A stretch of DNA of 64,000 nucleotides, taken from assembly GCA_963837585.1 (NCBI GenBank), contig CAWINX010000004.1, positions 62,001 through 126,000 on the forward strand. The letters run 5' to 3'. Positions within the stretch are counted from its first letter, which is position 1. Each line of letters starts with the position of its first letter. Position numbers and translations under genes: made by a program. Positions 9,269-16,067 of the stretch are shown here, piece by piece. This stretch comes from CAWINX01 sp963837585. GTDB taxonomy: Bacteria; Actinomycetota; Thermoleophilia; Solirubrobacterales; 70-9. The notes beneath the pieces were generated by a model, which was not told where the DNA came from, did no database searches, and worked only from the letters and a program-made list of their open reading frames with translations.

Positions 9269-10042
9269 ATGGAAACAGGCGTTAAAGAGGTGGAGCTCCG
9301 CGACCTGTGGCGCCGCTACAAGGACGATGGCGACTTGGCCGCCCGCGAGCGGCTCGTCGTCGCCTATTCGCCGATGGTCAAATTCGTCGCCGGCCGGCTC
9401 GGAGCGGGCCTGCCGTCCCACGTCGAGGACTCCGATCTGATCTCCTACGGCCTGATGGGGCTGATCGGCGCGATCGAGCGTTTCGAGCCCGAGCGCGGGA
9501 TCAAATTCGAGACCTTCGCGATGACCCGCATCCGCGGCTCGATCATCGACGAGCTGCGCTCGCTCGACTGGGTGCCGCGCTCGGTGCGCTCGCGCGCCCG
9601 TGAGATCGAGACGGCCCAGTCGAAAATGGTCCACGAGCTTCAGCGGGCCCCGACCGAGGAGGAGCTGGCGGCCAAACTCGGCATCTCCGAGGACGAGTTG
9701 CAGTCCTCGCTGCTGGAGATCGCCAACTCCTCCGTCTACGCGCTCGATGAGCTGTGGACCGTCTCGGACTCCTCCGGGGACAAAATCTCCCTGCTCGACA
9801 CGATCTCCGACCCGCGCGCCGCCGATCCCCAGGAGGCGCTCGACAGCAGCGAGGTCAAGGACCGCCTCACCGAGGCGATCGCCTCCCTGCCGGAGCGCGA
9901 GCAGCTGGTCGTCGCCCTCTACTACTACGAGAACCTCACCCTGCGGGAGATCGGCGAGGTCCTCGGGGTCACCGAGTCGCGCGTCTCCCAGCTGCACACC
10001 AAGGCGGTTATGCGGTTGAAGTCCCACCTGCAAGCGGAGTAG
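9269..10042 (+). CDS. FliA/WhiG family RNA polymerase sigma factor
   Basis: 257 residues. Sigma-70 family group 3 factor of the FliA/WhiG branch, controlling motility or development genes. Region 2 is seen in LISYGLMGLIGAIERFEPE and FETFAMTRIRGSIIDELRS followed by DWVPRS. Region 3 lies around APTEEELAAKLGISEDELQ. Region 4 is LPEREQLVVALYYYENLT and LREIGEVLGVTESRVSQLH. Start ATG 9269 with GGGGAAGG just upstream. A TAGAAT box at 9252-9257 could be the -10 of its own promoter. No flagellar genes occur in the window, so a WhiG-like developmental role is possible but not shown. Confidence 0.92.
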   Translation: METGVKEVELRDLWRRYKDDGDLAARERLVVAYSPMVKFVAGRLGAGLPSHVEDSDLISYGLMGLIGAIERFEPERGIKFETFAMTRIRGSIIDELRSLDWVPRSVRSRAREIETAQSKMVHELQRAPTEEELAAKLGISEDELQSSLLEIANSSVYALDELWTVSDSSGDKISLLDTISDPRAADPQEALDSSEVKDRLTEAIASLPEREQLVVALYYYENLTLREIGEVLGVTESRVSQLHTKAVMRLKSHLQAE

Positions 10043-10083
10043 CGCCTGAAGAACCGCCTGCGCCGCGTTGCTAGGTTGGCCGC

Positions 10084-10485
10084 GTGGAGCGACTGGTGGT
10101 CAACGTCGACGGTGGCGCCCGGGGCAACCCTGGGCCGGCGGCGATCGGCGTGGTCGTCCAAAGCCCCGACGGGGAGGTGCTCGAGGAGCGCGCCGAGCGG
10201 ATCGGCAAGGCGACCAACAACGTCGCCGAGTACAGGGCGCTGCTGCTGGGCATCGAGCGCGCCGCGGCGCTGGGGGCGAGCGAGCTGGAGCTGGTCGGCG
10301 ACTCCGAGCTGATCGTCCGCCAGGTCGAGGGCAAATACAAGGTCAAGGACGCGACCATGCGCGAGCTGCACGCCGAGGTGAAGCGCGCCCTCGCCGGCTT
10401 CGAGGGCTGGTCGATCCGCCACGTCCGCCGCGAGCACAACGCCGAGGCCGACCGCCTTGTCAATGAGGTCTTGGACGGTGGCTGA
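10084..10485 (+). CDS. rnhA: Ribonuclease HI family protein
   Basis: 133 residues from GTG 10084. Degrades RNA in RNA-DNA hybrids. All catalytic carboxylates are visible: Asp9 in NVDGGARGNPGPA, Glu49 in NNVAEYRAL, Asp73 in LVGDSELIVRQ and Asp123 in HNAEADRLVN. The length fits the short archaeal/actinobacterial type-1 RNase H rather than the E. coli enzyme with its basic protrusion. The stop overlaps the GTG start of the next gene by eight bases, so the two are translationally coupled. Confidence 0.9.
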   Translation: MERLVVNVDGGARGNPGPAAIGVVVQSPDGEVLEERAERIGKATNNVAEYRALLLGIERAAALGASELELVGDSELIVRQVEGKYKVKDATMRELHAEVKRALAGFEGWSIRHVRREHNAEADRLVNEVLDGG

Positions 10486-10981
10486 GCCGCGCCCGATCGA
10501 CCCCGGCGTCGAGATCGGCCACGTCCACCTGAAAGTGGCCGACATCGACCGGGCGTTGGACTTCTACTGCGGAGTGCTCGGCTTCGAGTTGCAACAGCGG
10601 ATGGGCGACGAGGCGGCTTTCGTCTCGGCCGGCGGCTACCACCACCACATCGGCCTCAACACCTGGCACTCCAAGGGCAGCCCACCGCCGCCGGCGAGCA
10701 GCACCGGCCTCTTCCACCTGGCGATTCGCTACCCGACTCGCGCGGCCCTGGCCGACGCGATGCGTCGCATCTCTGAGGCCGGGTTGACGCTCAGCGGCGC
10801 CTCCGACCATGGGGTCAGCGAGGCGCTGTACCTGAGCGATCCCGACGGCAACGGCATCGAGCTCTACTGGGATCGCCCCCGCGAGCAGTGGCCGCAATCC
10901 GCCGACGGCGGTGAGGGCGTCGAGATGTACACGCGGCCCTTGAACCTGGCCGGTCTTGCCGCCGAGCTGGACAGACCGTAG
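10478..10981 (+). CDS. VOC family protein (glyoxalase / extradiol dioxygenase-like, CatE type)
   Basis: 167 residues if GTG 10478 is used, the start that best fits homology (EIGHVHLKVADIDRALDFY). The vicinal oxygen chelate fold is shown by paired beta-alpha-beta units. Likely metal ligands are His in GHVHLKV, His in LFHLAIRY and Glu in GNGIELYWDR. The motif GGYHHHIGLNTW is typical of the CatE/2,3-dihydroxybiphenyl dioxygenase-like branch. Substrate cannot be told from sequence. Overlaps the rnhA stop by eight bases. Confidence 0.85.
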   Translation: MAEPRPIDPGVEIGHVHLKVADIDRALDFYCGVLGFELQQRMGDEAAFVSAGGYHHHIGLNTWHSKGSPPPPASSTGLFHLAIRYPTRAALADAMRRISEAGLTLSGASDHGVSEALYLSDPDGNGIELYWDRPREQWPQSADGGEGVEMYTRPLNLAGLAAELDRP

Positions 10982-10991
10982 AATTCGTGCC
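10956..10991 (+). promoter_or_regulatory. Sigma-70-like promoter giving a probably leaderless mRNA
   Basis: A -35 box TTGCCG (10956-10961) and a -10 box TAGAAT (10979-10984) are separated by exactly 17 bp. Transcription would begin about seven bases after the -10 box, that is at or next to the GTG start codon at 10992. The secreted-protein gene would then have no 5' leader and no ribosome binding site, which is common in actinobacteria. Confidence 0.6.
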
Positions 10992-11975
10992 GTGCGTCGG
11001 CGTGTCACCGTCCTGATTGGAGCGCTCGCGGCGCTGGCCGTCGTGCCGGCGCCGGCAAGCGCGGTGACCTTCGGCGCGAATCTGAGCCGCGTGCCGAACA
11101 GCACGGCGACCTGTCTTACCGCCCCGCTCTTTCCGATCGCCAACACCTGCTCGGCGGAGTCGATCGACCCGACCACCGGTGAGTCGGGATACCCGCCGGC
11201 CGGTGACGGCGTCGTCACGCGGGTCCGGGTCCGGGTCGGCCCGACCACCGGCCCGATGCAGATCGTCGAAGAGCAGGCGCTGCGCCAGGACAACCCCGGC
11301 GACCCCGGCCACCCGATCTACGCCTGCTGCCAGGCGATCGCCGCAAGCGCCGTCTTCACGCCGAGAGCCAACGCGATCACCGCGGTGCCGGTCAACTTCC
11401 ACGTCAAGCAGGACCTCGCCCCGGAGGCGAGCGGCTACTACGTCGACCAGCACCTCGCCCTCTCGGTGCTCGACCCCAACGTGCCGATCCCGGCCGGCCT
11501 CGATCCCAATGCCGGCGTCGGTCTCTGGTTCCCGGCCTGGAAAGTGGGGGACGAGCGAGCCGGCAGCTACGGCACCTCTGGGGCGATGATCCTCATCAAC
11601 GGCGACTGGCAGGCAACGGGGAAAGGCGGCAGGGCGCCGCTGATCCTGGCCCGGCGGACGGCCACGGTCCGCCGCGGCAACGCATTGCTCAACCTGCTCT
11701 GCAACCTGTCCGCGGCGTGCCGGGGACAGCTCCAGCTCCAAAGCCGCCAGGTCGCGCCGCGAGCACTCGCCTTCGGCCGCCCCAAGGCAAGGATCGTCAC
11801 CTACGGCCGCGCCTCGTTCAAGATCCGCGCCGGCAAGAAGGGCAAGATCAGGACATCCCTAAACGCCGCCGGCAGGCGACTATTCGCCCACCGACATAAG
11901 GCGAAGGTCTGGCTCAACGTCAAGGTCAAGAACGCCGCCACCGTCCCCTCGGTCAAGGTCACGCTAAAGAAGTAG
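10992..11975 (+). CDS. Secreted protein of unknown function
   Basis: 327 residues from GTG 10992. The start was chosen because it gives a clean signal peptide: RRR at the N-terminus, hydrophobic LIGALAALAVVPAP and a signal peptidase site ASA/VTF. The mature part is a beta-rich domain with several Cys (ATCL, NTCSAES, YACCQA) that could form disulfides. A basic C-terminal region follows (KARIVTYGRASFKIRAGKK), resembling the Ig-like tails of secreted Solirubrobacterales proteins. I do not recognise a catalytic motif. It precedes the tRNA genes and has its own promoter. Confidence 0.75.
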   Translation: MRRRVTVLIGALAALAVVPAPASAVTFGANLSRVPNSTATCLTAPLFPIANTCSAESIDPTTGESGYPPAGDGVVTRVRVRVGPTTGPMQIVEEQALRQDNPGDPGHPIYACCQAIAASAVFTPRANAITAVPVNFHVKQDLAPEASGYYVDQHLALSVLDPNVPIPAGLDPNAGVGLWFPAWKVGDERAGSYGTSGAMILINGDWQATGKGGRAPLILARRTATVRRGNALLNLLCNLSAACRGQLQLQSRQVAPRALAFGRPKARIVTYGRASFKIRAGKKGKIRTSLNAAGRRLFAHRHKAKVWLNVKVKNAATVPSVKVTLKK

Positions 11976-12001
11976 ACGCGTCAACTAGAATCCGCCCCCG
12001 C

Positions 12002-12075
12002 GCGGCTGTAGCTCAGTTGGCTAGAGCGTCTGCTTGCCATGCAGAAGGTCGAGGGTTCGAGTCCCTTCAGCCGCT
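12002..12075 (+). tRNA. tRNA-Gly (anticodon GCC)
   Basis: 74-nt cloverleaf: acceptor GCGGCTG pairs with CAGCCGC, D-stem GCTC/GAGC, anticodon stem TCTGC/GCAGA with loop TTGCCAT, T-arm with TTCGAGT. No encoded CCA. A TAGAAT hexamer at 11986-11991 sits at a suitable distance to be the -10 of its promoter, although no convincing -35 is seen. Confidence 0.95.
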
Positions 12076-12105
12076 TTCTCCCCCCGCTAGGCTTCGCCTC
12101 GCCCC

Positions 12106-12176
12106 GGCGCCTTGGCGGAGTGGCTACGCAGCGGCCTGCAAAGCCGTTTACACCGGTTCGATTCCGGTAGGCGCCT
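12106..12176 (+). tRNA. tRNA-Cys (anticodon GCA), integration target
   Basis: 71-nt cloverleaf: acceptor GGCGCCT pairs with AGGCGCC, anticodon stem GCGGC/GCCGT with loop CTGCAAA, T-loop TTCGATT. Its 3' part, from the anticodon stem to just past the acceptor end, is repeated at 15060-15108. That is the signature of a tyrosine-recombinase element inserted into the gene while restoring it. Confidence 0.95.
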
Positions 12177-12177
12177 T
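12129..12177 (+). repeat. attL: 49-bp direct repeat inside tRNA-Cys
   Basis: Identical to 15060-15108. Begins one base before the anticodon stem and ends one base after the discriminator. Beyond the perfect match, GCTCTGGC (12180-12187 and 15111-15118) continues the similarity after two mismatches. Confidence 0.9.
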
Positions 12178-12178
12178 C

Positions 12179-12212
12179 GGCTCTGGCAAGCGATATTCCG
12201 TTTGCTAGAGCC
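12179..12212 (+). terminator. Hairpin after tRNA-Cys
   Basis: A 14-bp stem with two G-T pairs (12179-12192 with 12199-12212) closes a six-base loop ATATTC. It directly follows tRNA-Cys. The T-rich tract after it is weak (GTTTGAAGGCTCTTTT), so it may be a terminator or an RNA 3'-end processing signal. Confidence 0.5.
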
Positions 12213-12282
12213 GTTTGAAGGCTCTTTTCAGGGCGCTTCCTCGTCCGGTTGATTCCGGCTGAAACCGGCTATTTCCGTGTCC

Positions 12283-12304
12283 GACTGGTGCACGACTGGT
12301 GCAC
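12283..12304 (+). repeat. Left arm-type repeat pair
   Basis: Two adjacent copies of GACTGGTGCAC (12283-12293 and 12294-12304), followed by AGAATCGG. The same doubled motif, followed by AGAATCG, occurs near the right end. The position, about 105 bp inside the att repeat, fits arm-type integrase or excisionase binding sites. Confidence 0.6.
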
Positions 12305-12321
12305 AGAATCGGAATCGGCGG

Positions 12322-12361
12322 GCCTCACGGCCCACCTATTTGCAGGTGGATGCCGTGAGGC
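12322..12361. repeat. Strong hairpin next to the IS left end
   Basis: Two stacked stems: GCCTCACGGC (12322-12331) with GCCGTGAGGC (12352-12361), and CCACCT with AGGTGG inside it, broken by a two-base bulge, loop ATTTGC. It ends ten bases before the IS256 left inverted repeat. It could block transcription entering the insertion sequence or belong to the integrative element. Confidence 0.55.
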
Positions 12362-12421
12362 AGGGAGTCAAGTCGGCGGTAGTGGTGTAACTACCGTCGG
12401 CGTTTCACGTGGCTTGTAGCT

Positions 12422-13625
12422 CTACCACCTCCTCTCGGGCCTCATCGCCTTGGTCCTCGAGGACCAAGGCGATCGACTCGCGGACAGGTAGCGGCGAGCG
12501 ACGAGCCATTCGTCGTTTTGCTCGATCAACATAGCGCCGGCGAGGCGGATCGCGGAGGCGTCGTTGGGGAAGATCCCGACGACGTCACTTCGTCGGCCGA
12601 TCTCCTTGTTGACCCGCTCGAACGGGTTGGTGGAGCGGAGCTTTCGGCCAGTGCGCTGCGGGAAGCGGTAGAAGGCCAGCAGGTCCTCCTCGGCGCCCTC
12701 CAGGAGTTCGGCGACCTTGGGGGCGGCCGCGCGCAAGCGCTCCGCCACCGCGTCGAAGCGCTCACCCGCGGATTTGGGGTCGGGGGCGTCGAAGATCTCG
12801 CGCAAGGCGGCGGAGACCAGGCCGCGCTCTGAGCGACGGCAGTGGCCGTGCATGTTGCGCACGAAGTGCACCGTGCAGCGCTGCCAGGGGCAGGCGAGGA
12901 TCCGCTGGATGGCGGACTTCAGCCCCTGGTGCTCGTCGGAGATCGCCAGGCGCACCCGGCCAGGCCCCGGCCCACCGAGCCGCGCAGGAACTCGGTCCAA
13001 AACGCCTCCGACTCGGTCTCGCCGATGTCGATCCCGATCACCTCGCGGCAGCCGGTCTCATGCACGGCGTAGGCGACCACCAGGGCCTTGGAGCGCACGT
13101 GGCCACGGTCGCGCACCTTCAGGTGCTTGGCGTCGAGCCAGAGGTAGGGGAAGGTCCCTTCCAGGGGTCGATTGCGAAAGGCCCCGACGCGCTCGTCGAG
13201 GCCCCGGCAAAGGTCTGAGACCCGGTCCTTGCTCATTCCCGAGATCCCCAGCTGCTCGACCAGGCGGTCGACCTTGCGGGTGGAGACCCCGTTGACGTGG
13301 CCTCCAGACGACACGACGATCGCCTGCTCGCAGGGGCGCCGAGGCTCCAGAAAGCTCGGGAAGTAGGCCTCGCCGCTGCGCTTGCGCGGAACCGCCAGCT
13401 CGATCTCCCCGACCTGGTCTCCCAAAGGCGCGATCGGTAGCCGTTTCGGTGCGTAGAGCGCGTCGGGTTCCGTTCTCCCCGCCCAGCACCGATCTCACCG
13501 GCGATCTCGGCCTCCATCAACTGCGCGGCGACCATCGCCACGGCCTCCGTGAGGAAGTCGGAGTGCTCTTCGATCAGGGTCTTGGCGACGACCTCGGGGG
13601 TCGTCATGCTCTGCCTCTCGGCCAT
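12422..13625 (-). pseudogene. IS256/mutator-family transposase, frame-disrupted
   Basis: Three consecutive frames together give a complete mutator transposase of about 400 residues. The N-terminal part (13625 to about 13430) has VAKTLIEEHSDFLTEAVAMV. The middle part (to about 12970) has WLDAKHLKVRDRGHV and IGIDIGETESEAFWTEFLR, containing catalytic Asp. The C-terminal part has AISDEHQGLKSAI, CPWQRCTVHFVRNM and STNPFERVNKEIGRRSDVVGIFPN with the Glu of the DDE triad. Breaks lie near 13430 and 12970. All three acidic positions survive, so with frames corrected it could be active. As read, it is non-functional or carries sequencing errors. Confidence 0.85.
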
Positions 13626-13637
13626 CGTGGTGCTCCT

Positions 13638-13669
13638 TCGTCGGTTGAGGTTGGTCCTTCAACCGACGA
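13638..13669. promoter_or_regulatory. Perfect hairpin upstream of the transposase start
   Basis: An 11-bp perfect inverted repeat TCGTCGGTTGA / TCAACCGACGA with a ten-base spacer, 13 bp before the transposase start codon and inside the IS. Hairpins here often keep outside transcripts from translating the transposase by hiding its start region. Confidence 0.5.
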
Positions 13670-13849
13670 GTCTGGGGCCCGCGGTGGCCGGAACTTCTCC
13701 AAGGCGGTTCCGCGGAACCGCCCCCGGTCACTGCGGGCCAGTTACACCACTTCTACCGACGTGACCAGGCAGGGCTCCTACGGCGCAACCCGAGAGCAGT
13801 GCCATCCGTTGACGCCAGTCATGTTGAGCCGCTGGGCCTGACCCGCTTT

Positions 13850-13952
13850 CGTGGACACTTGACCAGTTGGGAGCAAAGCGCTCCCGGAAGGAGTCAAAGT
13901 GCCACGAACACGACCGCCCTACCCGCCGGAGTTCCGAGCTGAGGCGTCGTGA
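13850..13952 (+). mobile_element. Left-end stub of an IS3-family element
   Basis: GTGGACACTTGACC-like end sequence, then a good ribosome site (GGAAGGAG), then GTG 13899 and 17 codons reading MPRTRPPYPPEFRAEAS before a stop. The N-terminus PRTRPPYPPEFRAEA matches the start of IS3-family OrfA transposases. Everything after this point is gone, so it is a deletion remnant. Confidence 0.6.
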
Positions 13953-14052
13953 TGATCGGCCTCTGCGCAGGCCTGCTCAATCCCAGGGCCATTTTGCTTG
14001 TTGCATTTCGTAAGAGTGGAAGGACCCGACGGCGCACAGGGCCTTCGCGCAT

Positions 14053-14445
14053 CTAAACCGCGGCGAGCTTTGGCACCGGTGCGACCTCGCGCTCGGGCTC
14101 CTCGTCGGGAATCTGGCGCTCGATGCCGATCAGTAGCTCCTCGTCCAGTACCGCGAGGATGCGCTTGAGCACCGGGATCGTCGGGATGTGGTCGCCGCCC
14201 TCGACTTTCGAGATGAACGAGTGGGAGGTATCGGCCCGGTCAGCGACCTCCTGTTGGGTCAAGTCCAGCTCGTAGCGACGTTCGCGGATGTGGGCGGCGA
14301 TCCAGTTCCTCTCTCGCAGCGCGCGGATCGCGGCGTACTCGTCGCGGGCCTCGCGATACTCCTCGTTTCGCTGAGCGCGGCCCTGCGCTGCCTCGGTGGC
14401 AGGCTTTCCCTTTGGGTTGAGGCGGCTGTTGGTTTTTGCGCTCAT
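14053..14445 (-). CDS. XRE-family antitoxin (HigA-like)
   Basis: 130 residues. A charged N-terminal extension of about 50 residues (rich in Arg, Glu and Ala) precedes a classic XRE helix-turn-helix: IRERRYELDLTQQEVADRAD, SHSFISKVEGGDHIPTIPVLKRI. The tail is acidic and Pro-rich. It lies downstream of a RelE/HigB-like toxin gene, the toxin-first order of higBA loci. HigA-type proteins neutralise the toxin and repress the operon. A palindrome just upstream of its start is the likely operator. Confidence 0.85.
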   Translation of the reverse strand: MSAKTNSRLNPKGKPATEAAQGRAQRNEEYREARDEYAAIRALRERNWIAAHIRERRYELDLTQQEVADRADTSHSFISKVEGGDHIPTIPVLKRILAVLDEELLIGIERQIPDEEPEREVAPVPKLAAV

Positions 14446-14453
14446 GGCACGAG

Positions 14454-14471
14454 TTTATCTAAATAGATAAA
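14454..14471. promoter_or_regulatory. Palindromic operator between toxin and antitoxin genes
   Basis: TTTATCT (14454-14460), spacer AAAT, AGATAAA (14465-14471): a perfect 7-bp inverted repeat, very AT-rich in a GC-rich genome. It occupies the 30-bp gap between toxin stop and antitoxin start. Best reading: an XRE-repressor binding site over a private antitoxin promoter. Confidence 0.6.
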
Positions 14472-14475
14472 TGAG

Positions 14476-14901
14476 TCAACTCCTTTTTCGGCTGCCGCGC
14501 GGCGCATCTTGACCCGCCGCGCGCGGCGGCACTCGCGGCTTTGCATCCATTCGACGCTTGAAATCGACCATGCGCCGTTTCGCCAGGGCCTTCTCGGCGG
14601 TCGGTACCGCCCCGGTGTCCTTCTCGAAGGCGTGCAGCAGTACGACGAGGTTGGCGGAGCGCTGGTAGAGGATTCGGTAGCGCGTGTTGGCGAAGCGAAC
14701 CCGCAGCTCGCGCAACTCGCCTTCGATCTGAGAGGTGATCGGGTACTCCGGCGGCGGCGCGCTTGGCGCCTTGCCGTTCAGGTGTTCCTCGATGTAGTCG
14801 TCGATCTTGGCGGCGCGCTTGGCCGGCAGCGCGTCGATGAAGCGGTCAACCGGTTCGACGCCGCGCTTGTCGCGGTAGTAGATGGCCTGAGTCTGTGCCA
14901 C
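14476..14901 (-). CDS. HigB/RelE-type toxin (phage Gp49-like)
   Basis: 141 residues. Resembles the Gp49/HigB group of RelE-fold mRNA interferases: IYYRDKRGVEPVDRFIDALP at the N-terminus, then ELRELRVRFANTRYRILYQ and LVVLLHAFEKDTGAVP, then AEKALAKRRMVDFKRR, the last helix with basic residues. The order is toxin first, antitoxin second. The C-terminal tail (about 25 residues, very Arg-, Pro- and Ala-rich) is longer than usual. The pair likely stabilises the tRNA-Cys element. Confidence 0.85.
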   Translation of the reverse strand: MAQTQAIYYRDKRGVEPVDRFIDALPAKRAAKIDDYIEEHLNGKAPSAPPPEYPITSQIEGELRELRVRFANTRYRILYQRSANLVVLLHAFEKDTGAVPTAEKALAKRRMVDFKRRMDAKPRVPPRAAGQDAPRGSRKRS

Positions 14902-14993
14902 TTGCCGAGCATGACACGCGATCCGGAGGGGTCAGGTCAAGACGAATGAGCGGGTGGTTCGGGGGGTCAAATGAAATGGCACGACGTTGGCGG

Positions 14994-15016
14994 GACTGGT
15001 GCACAGACTGGTGCAC
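14994..15016 (+). repeat. Right arm-type repeat pair
   Basis: GACTGGTGCAC at 14994-15004 and again at 15006-15016, followed by AGAATCG, matching the left pair. It lies about 43 bp inside the right att repeat. Confidence 0.6.
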
Positions 15017-15059
15017 AGAATCGAGAAACCGCTTGAACAAGCCAAAAAACACCCATATT

Positions 15060-15108
15060 CAGCGGCCTGCAAAGCCGTTTACACCGGTTCGATTCCGGTA
15101 GGCGCCTT
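15060..15108 (+). repeat. attR: duplicated 3' half of tRNA-Cys
   Basis: 49 bases identical to 12129-12177. Only the anticodon arm, T-arm and 3' acceptor strand are present. The sequence to its left has no D-arm or 5' acceptor, so this is not a working tRNA gene. Confidence 0.9.
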
Positions 15109-15206
15109 TCGCTCTGGCGTGGCATGACTAGCCCATTCGTGGCCCATTGGCGAACACCGGGATGCGTCCCGATGGAGAAGTCTCGACGTGCATTTAGACT
15201 TTCCCG

Positions 15207-15424
15207 ATGGCGACCGCGGTGAAGAAGCTCGACCTGCAGGTCGGCGAGTTGATCGAAGTTGCCGGGCGCCGCTACGAGGTCGTGCCGGATCGCGAGGGCA
15301 ACGTGATCCTGAGCCGGCGATCACGCCGATCGCAGAGTTGTATGCGAAGCGCGGGATGAAACCCGCGTCGGCCGAGGACTTCGAGCGGATTGCTGGCGAT
15401 CTCCCAACCGAAGGCGAGGGCTAG
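15207..15424 (+). pseudogene. Small antitoxin-like protein, frameshifted
   Basis: From ATG 15207 the frame reads ATAVKKLDLQVGELIEVAGR, then RYEVVPDREGNVIL. It breaks near 15308 and continues in another frame as EPAITPIAELYAKRGMKPAS and EDFERIAGDLPTEGEG to the stop at 15424. One missing base restores a protein of about 72 residues. The N-terminus looks like a short beta-barrel (AbrB-like) and the C-terminus is an acidic helix, the composition of a type II antitoxin. No toxin partner is adjacent. Function inferred only from shape. Confidence 0.5.
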
Positions 15425-15617
15425 TCTCGCCCCGTTTGCTCGGCGGTTTCGCTTTCCGCCAGCGCATATCGTCCGCGTGTGAGTTCGCCTCGAGGCAATG
15501 TTCGGACCTCGTCTCGGACGTGCCTCTCGGCCCAAAGGTTCAGTTCTCTCTGCAGAGTGACAGTTTGTCTTTCAATTTTACCTTGAAAGTTGAAGGCCAG
15601 CTCCCTATCCTCGTGCC

Positions 15618-16067
15618 ATGAATCCGACGCGTGAGTTGGATGCCGCAGAGCGAATCGCGCGCGACATCGACGAGCTCGACGAGCTAGAGAGTTCGCTCGG
15701 GCGCAACGAGGATGCGCGTCTCAAGGTTGTTCGCCTGCGCCGCCGGCGCCTCGACGAGGCGCCCTCGGTGCGCCTGTCGGTCGCCGGGAAGCTTCTCGAT
15801 CTCTCGCTTCCCACGATCAGGACTTGGATCGACCGTGGCTTGCTGGAGGAGGTCGGTGGCTCCTCGCCGCGGCGGGTCACGCTCCGGAGTGTCCTTGAGG
15901 TCCGTCCCCTTGTTCGCGAACTTCGAGCGCTGGGGCGCAATCGCAATCTGCTTGAGGCTGTCCTGGCGCGGGTTGAAGACGAGCGAGCCCTATCTGATCG
16001 CAAGCTGCGCCGCTCGCTCGATGAGATGCGCAGCGGGGAGCTGATCGACATCACGCCCCGCGCGTGA
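15618..16067 (+). CDS. Helix-turn-helix antitoxin-like protein
   Basis: 149 residues. A charged N-terminal helix (ELDAAERIARDIDELDELES) leads to RLSVAGKLLDLSLPTIRTWIDRGLL, a MerR/excisionase-like winged helix-turn-helix. Next comes a helical region ending LDEMRSGELIDITPRA. The next gene starts within its stop codon (GTGA overlap), as in toxin-antitoxin operons. Preceded by an AT-rich stretch (15540-15595, CAGTTTGTCTTTCAATTTTACC) that probably holds the promoter. Antitoxin role is inferred from context. Confidence 0.7.
   Translation: MNPTRELDAAERIARDIDELDELESSLGRNEDARLKVVRLRRRRLDEAPSVRLSVAGKLLDLSLPTIRTWIDRGLLEEVGGSSPRRVTLRSVLEVRPLVRELRALGRNRNLLEAVLARVEDERALSDRKLRRSLDEMRSGELIDITPRA

Larger units (their letters stand above)
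12372..13760. mobile_element. IS256-family insertion sequence
   Basis: About 1.39 kb, bounded by 21-bp imperfect inverted repeats (12372-12392 and 13740-13760, 18 of 21 matching, core AGTGGTGTAACT). It carries one mutator-type transposase gene on the minus strand. Length and structure are normal for IS256. I see no convincing 8-9 bp target duplication outside the repeats, so flanks may have been rearranged after insertion. Confidence 0.8.
12129..15108. mobile_element. Integrative element in tRNA-Cys, without visible integrase
   Basis: The segment is bounded by a perfect 49-bp direct repeat of the tRNA-Cys 3' half. Inside each end lies a doubled 11-bp motif (GACTGGTGCAC). The cargo is an IS256-type insertion, an IS3-family stub and a HigBA-like toxin-antitoxin pair. 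No recombinase gene is seen, so the element is either a remnant whose integrase was lost (perhaps displaced by the IS copies) or a satellite mobilised in trans. GC content falls locally around 14.45 kb and the ends. Confidence 0.75.

Noticed and set aside
7298..10033. Minus-strand ORF of 911 codons
   Set aside because: Shadow across the L,D-transpeptidase, xer and sigma genes; repetitive Arg/Gly/Asp composition typical of antisense frames.
15060..15108. A second tRNA-Cys gene
   Set aside because: No 5' acceptor strand or D-arm; it is the att duplication.
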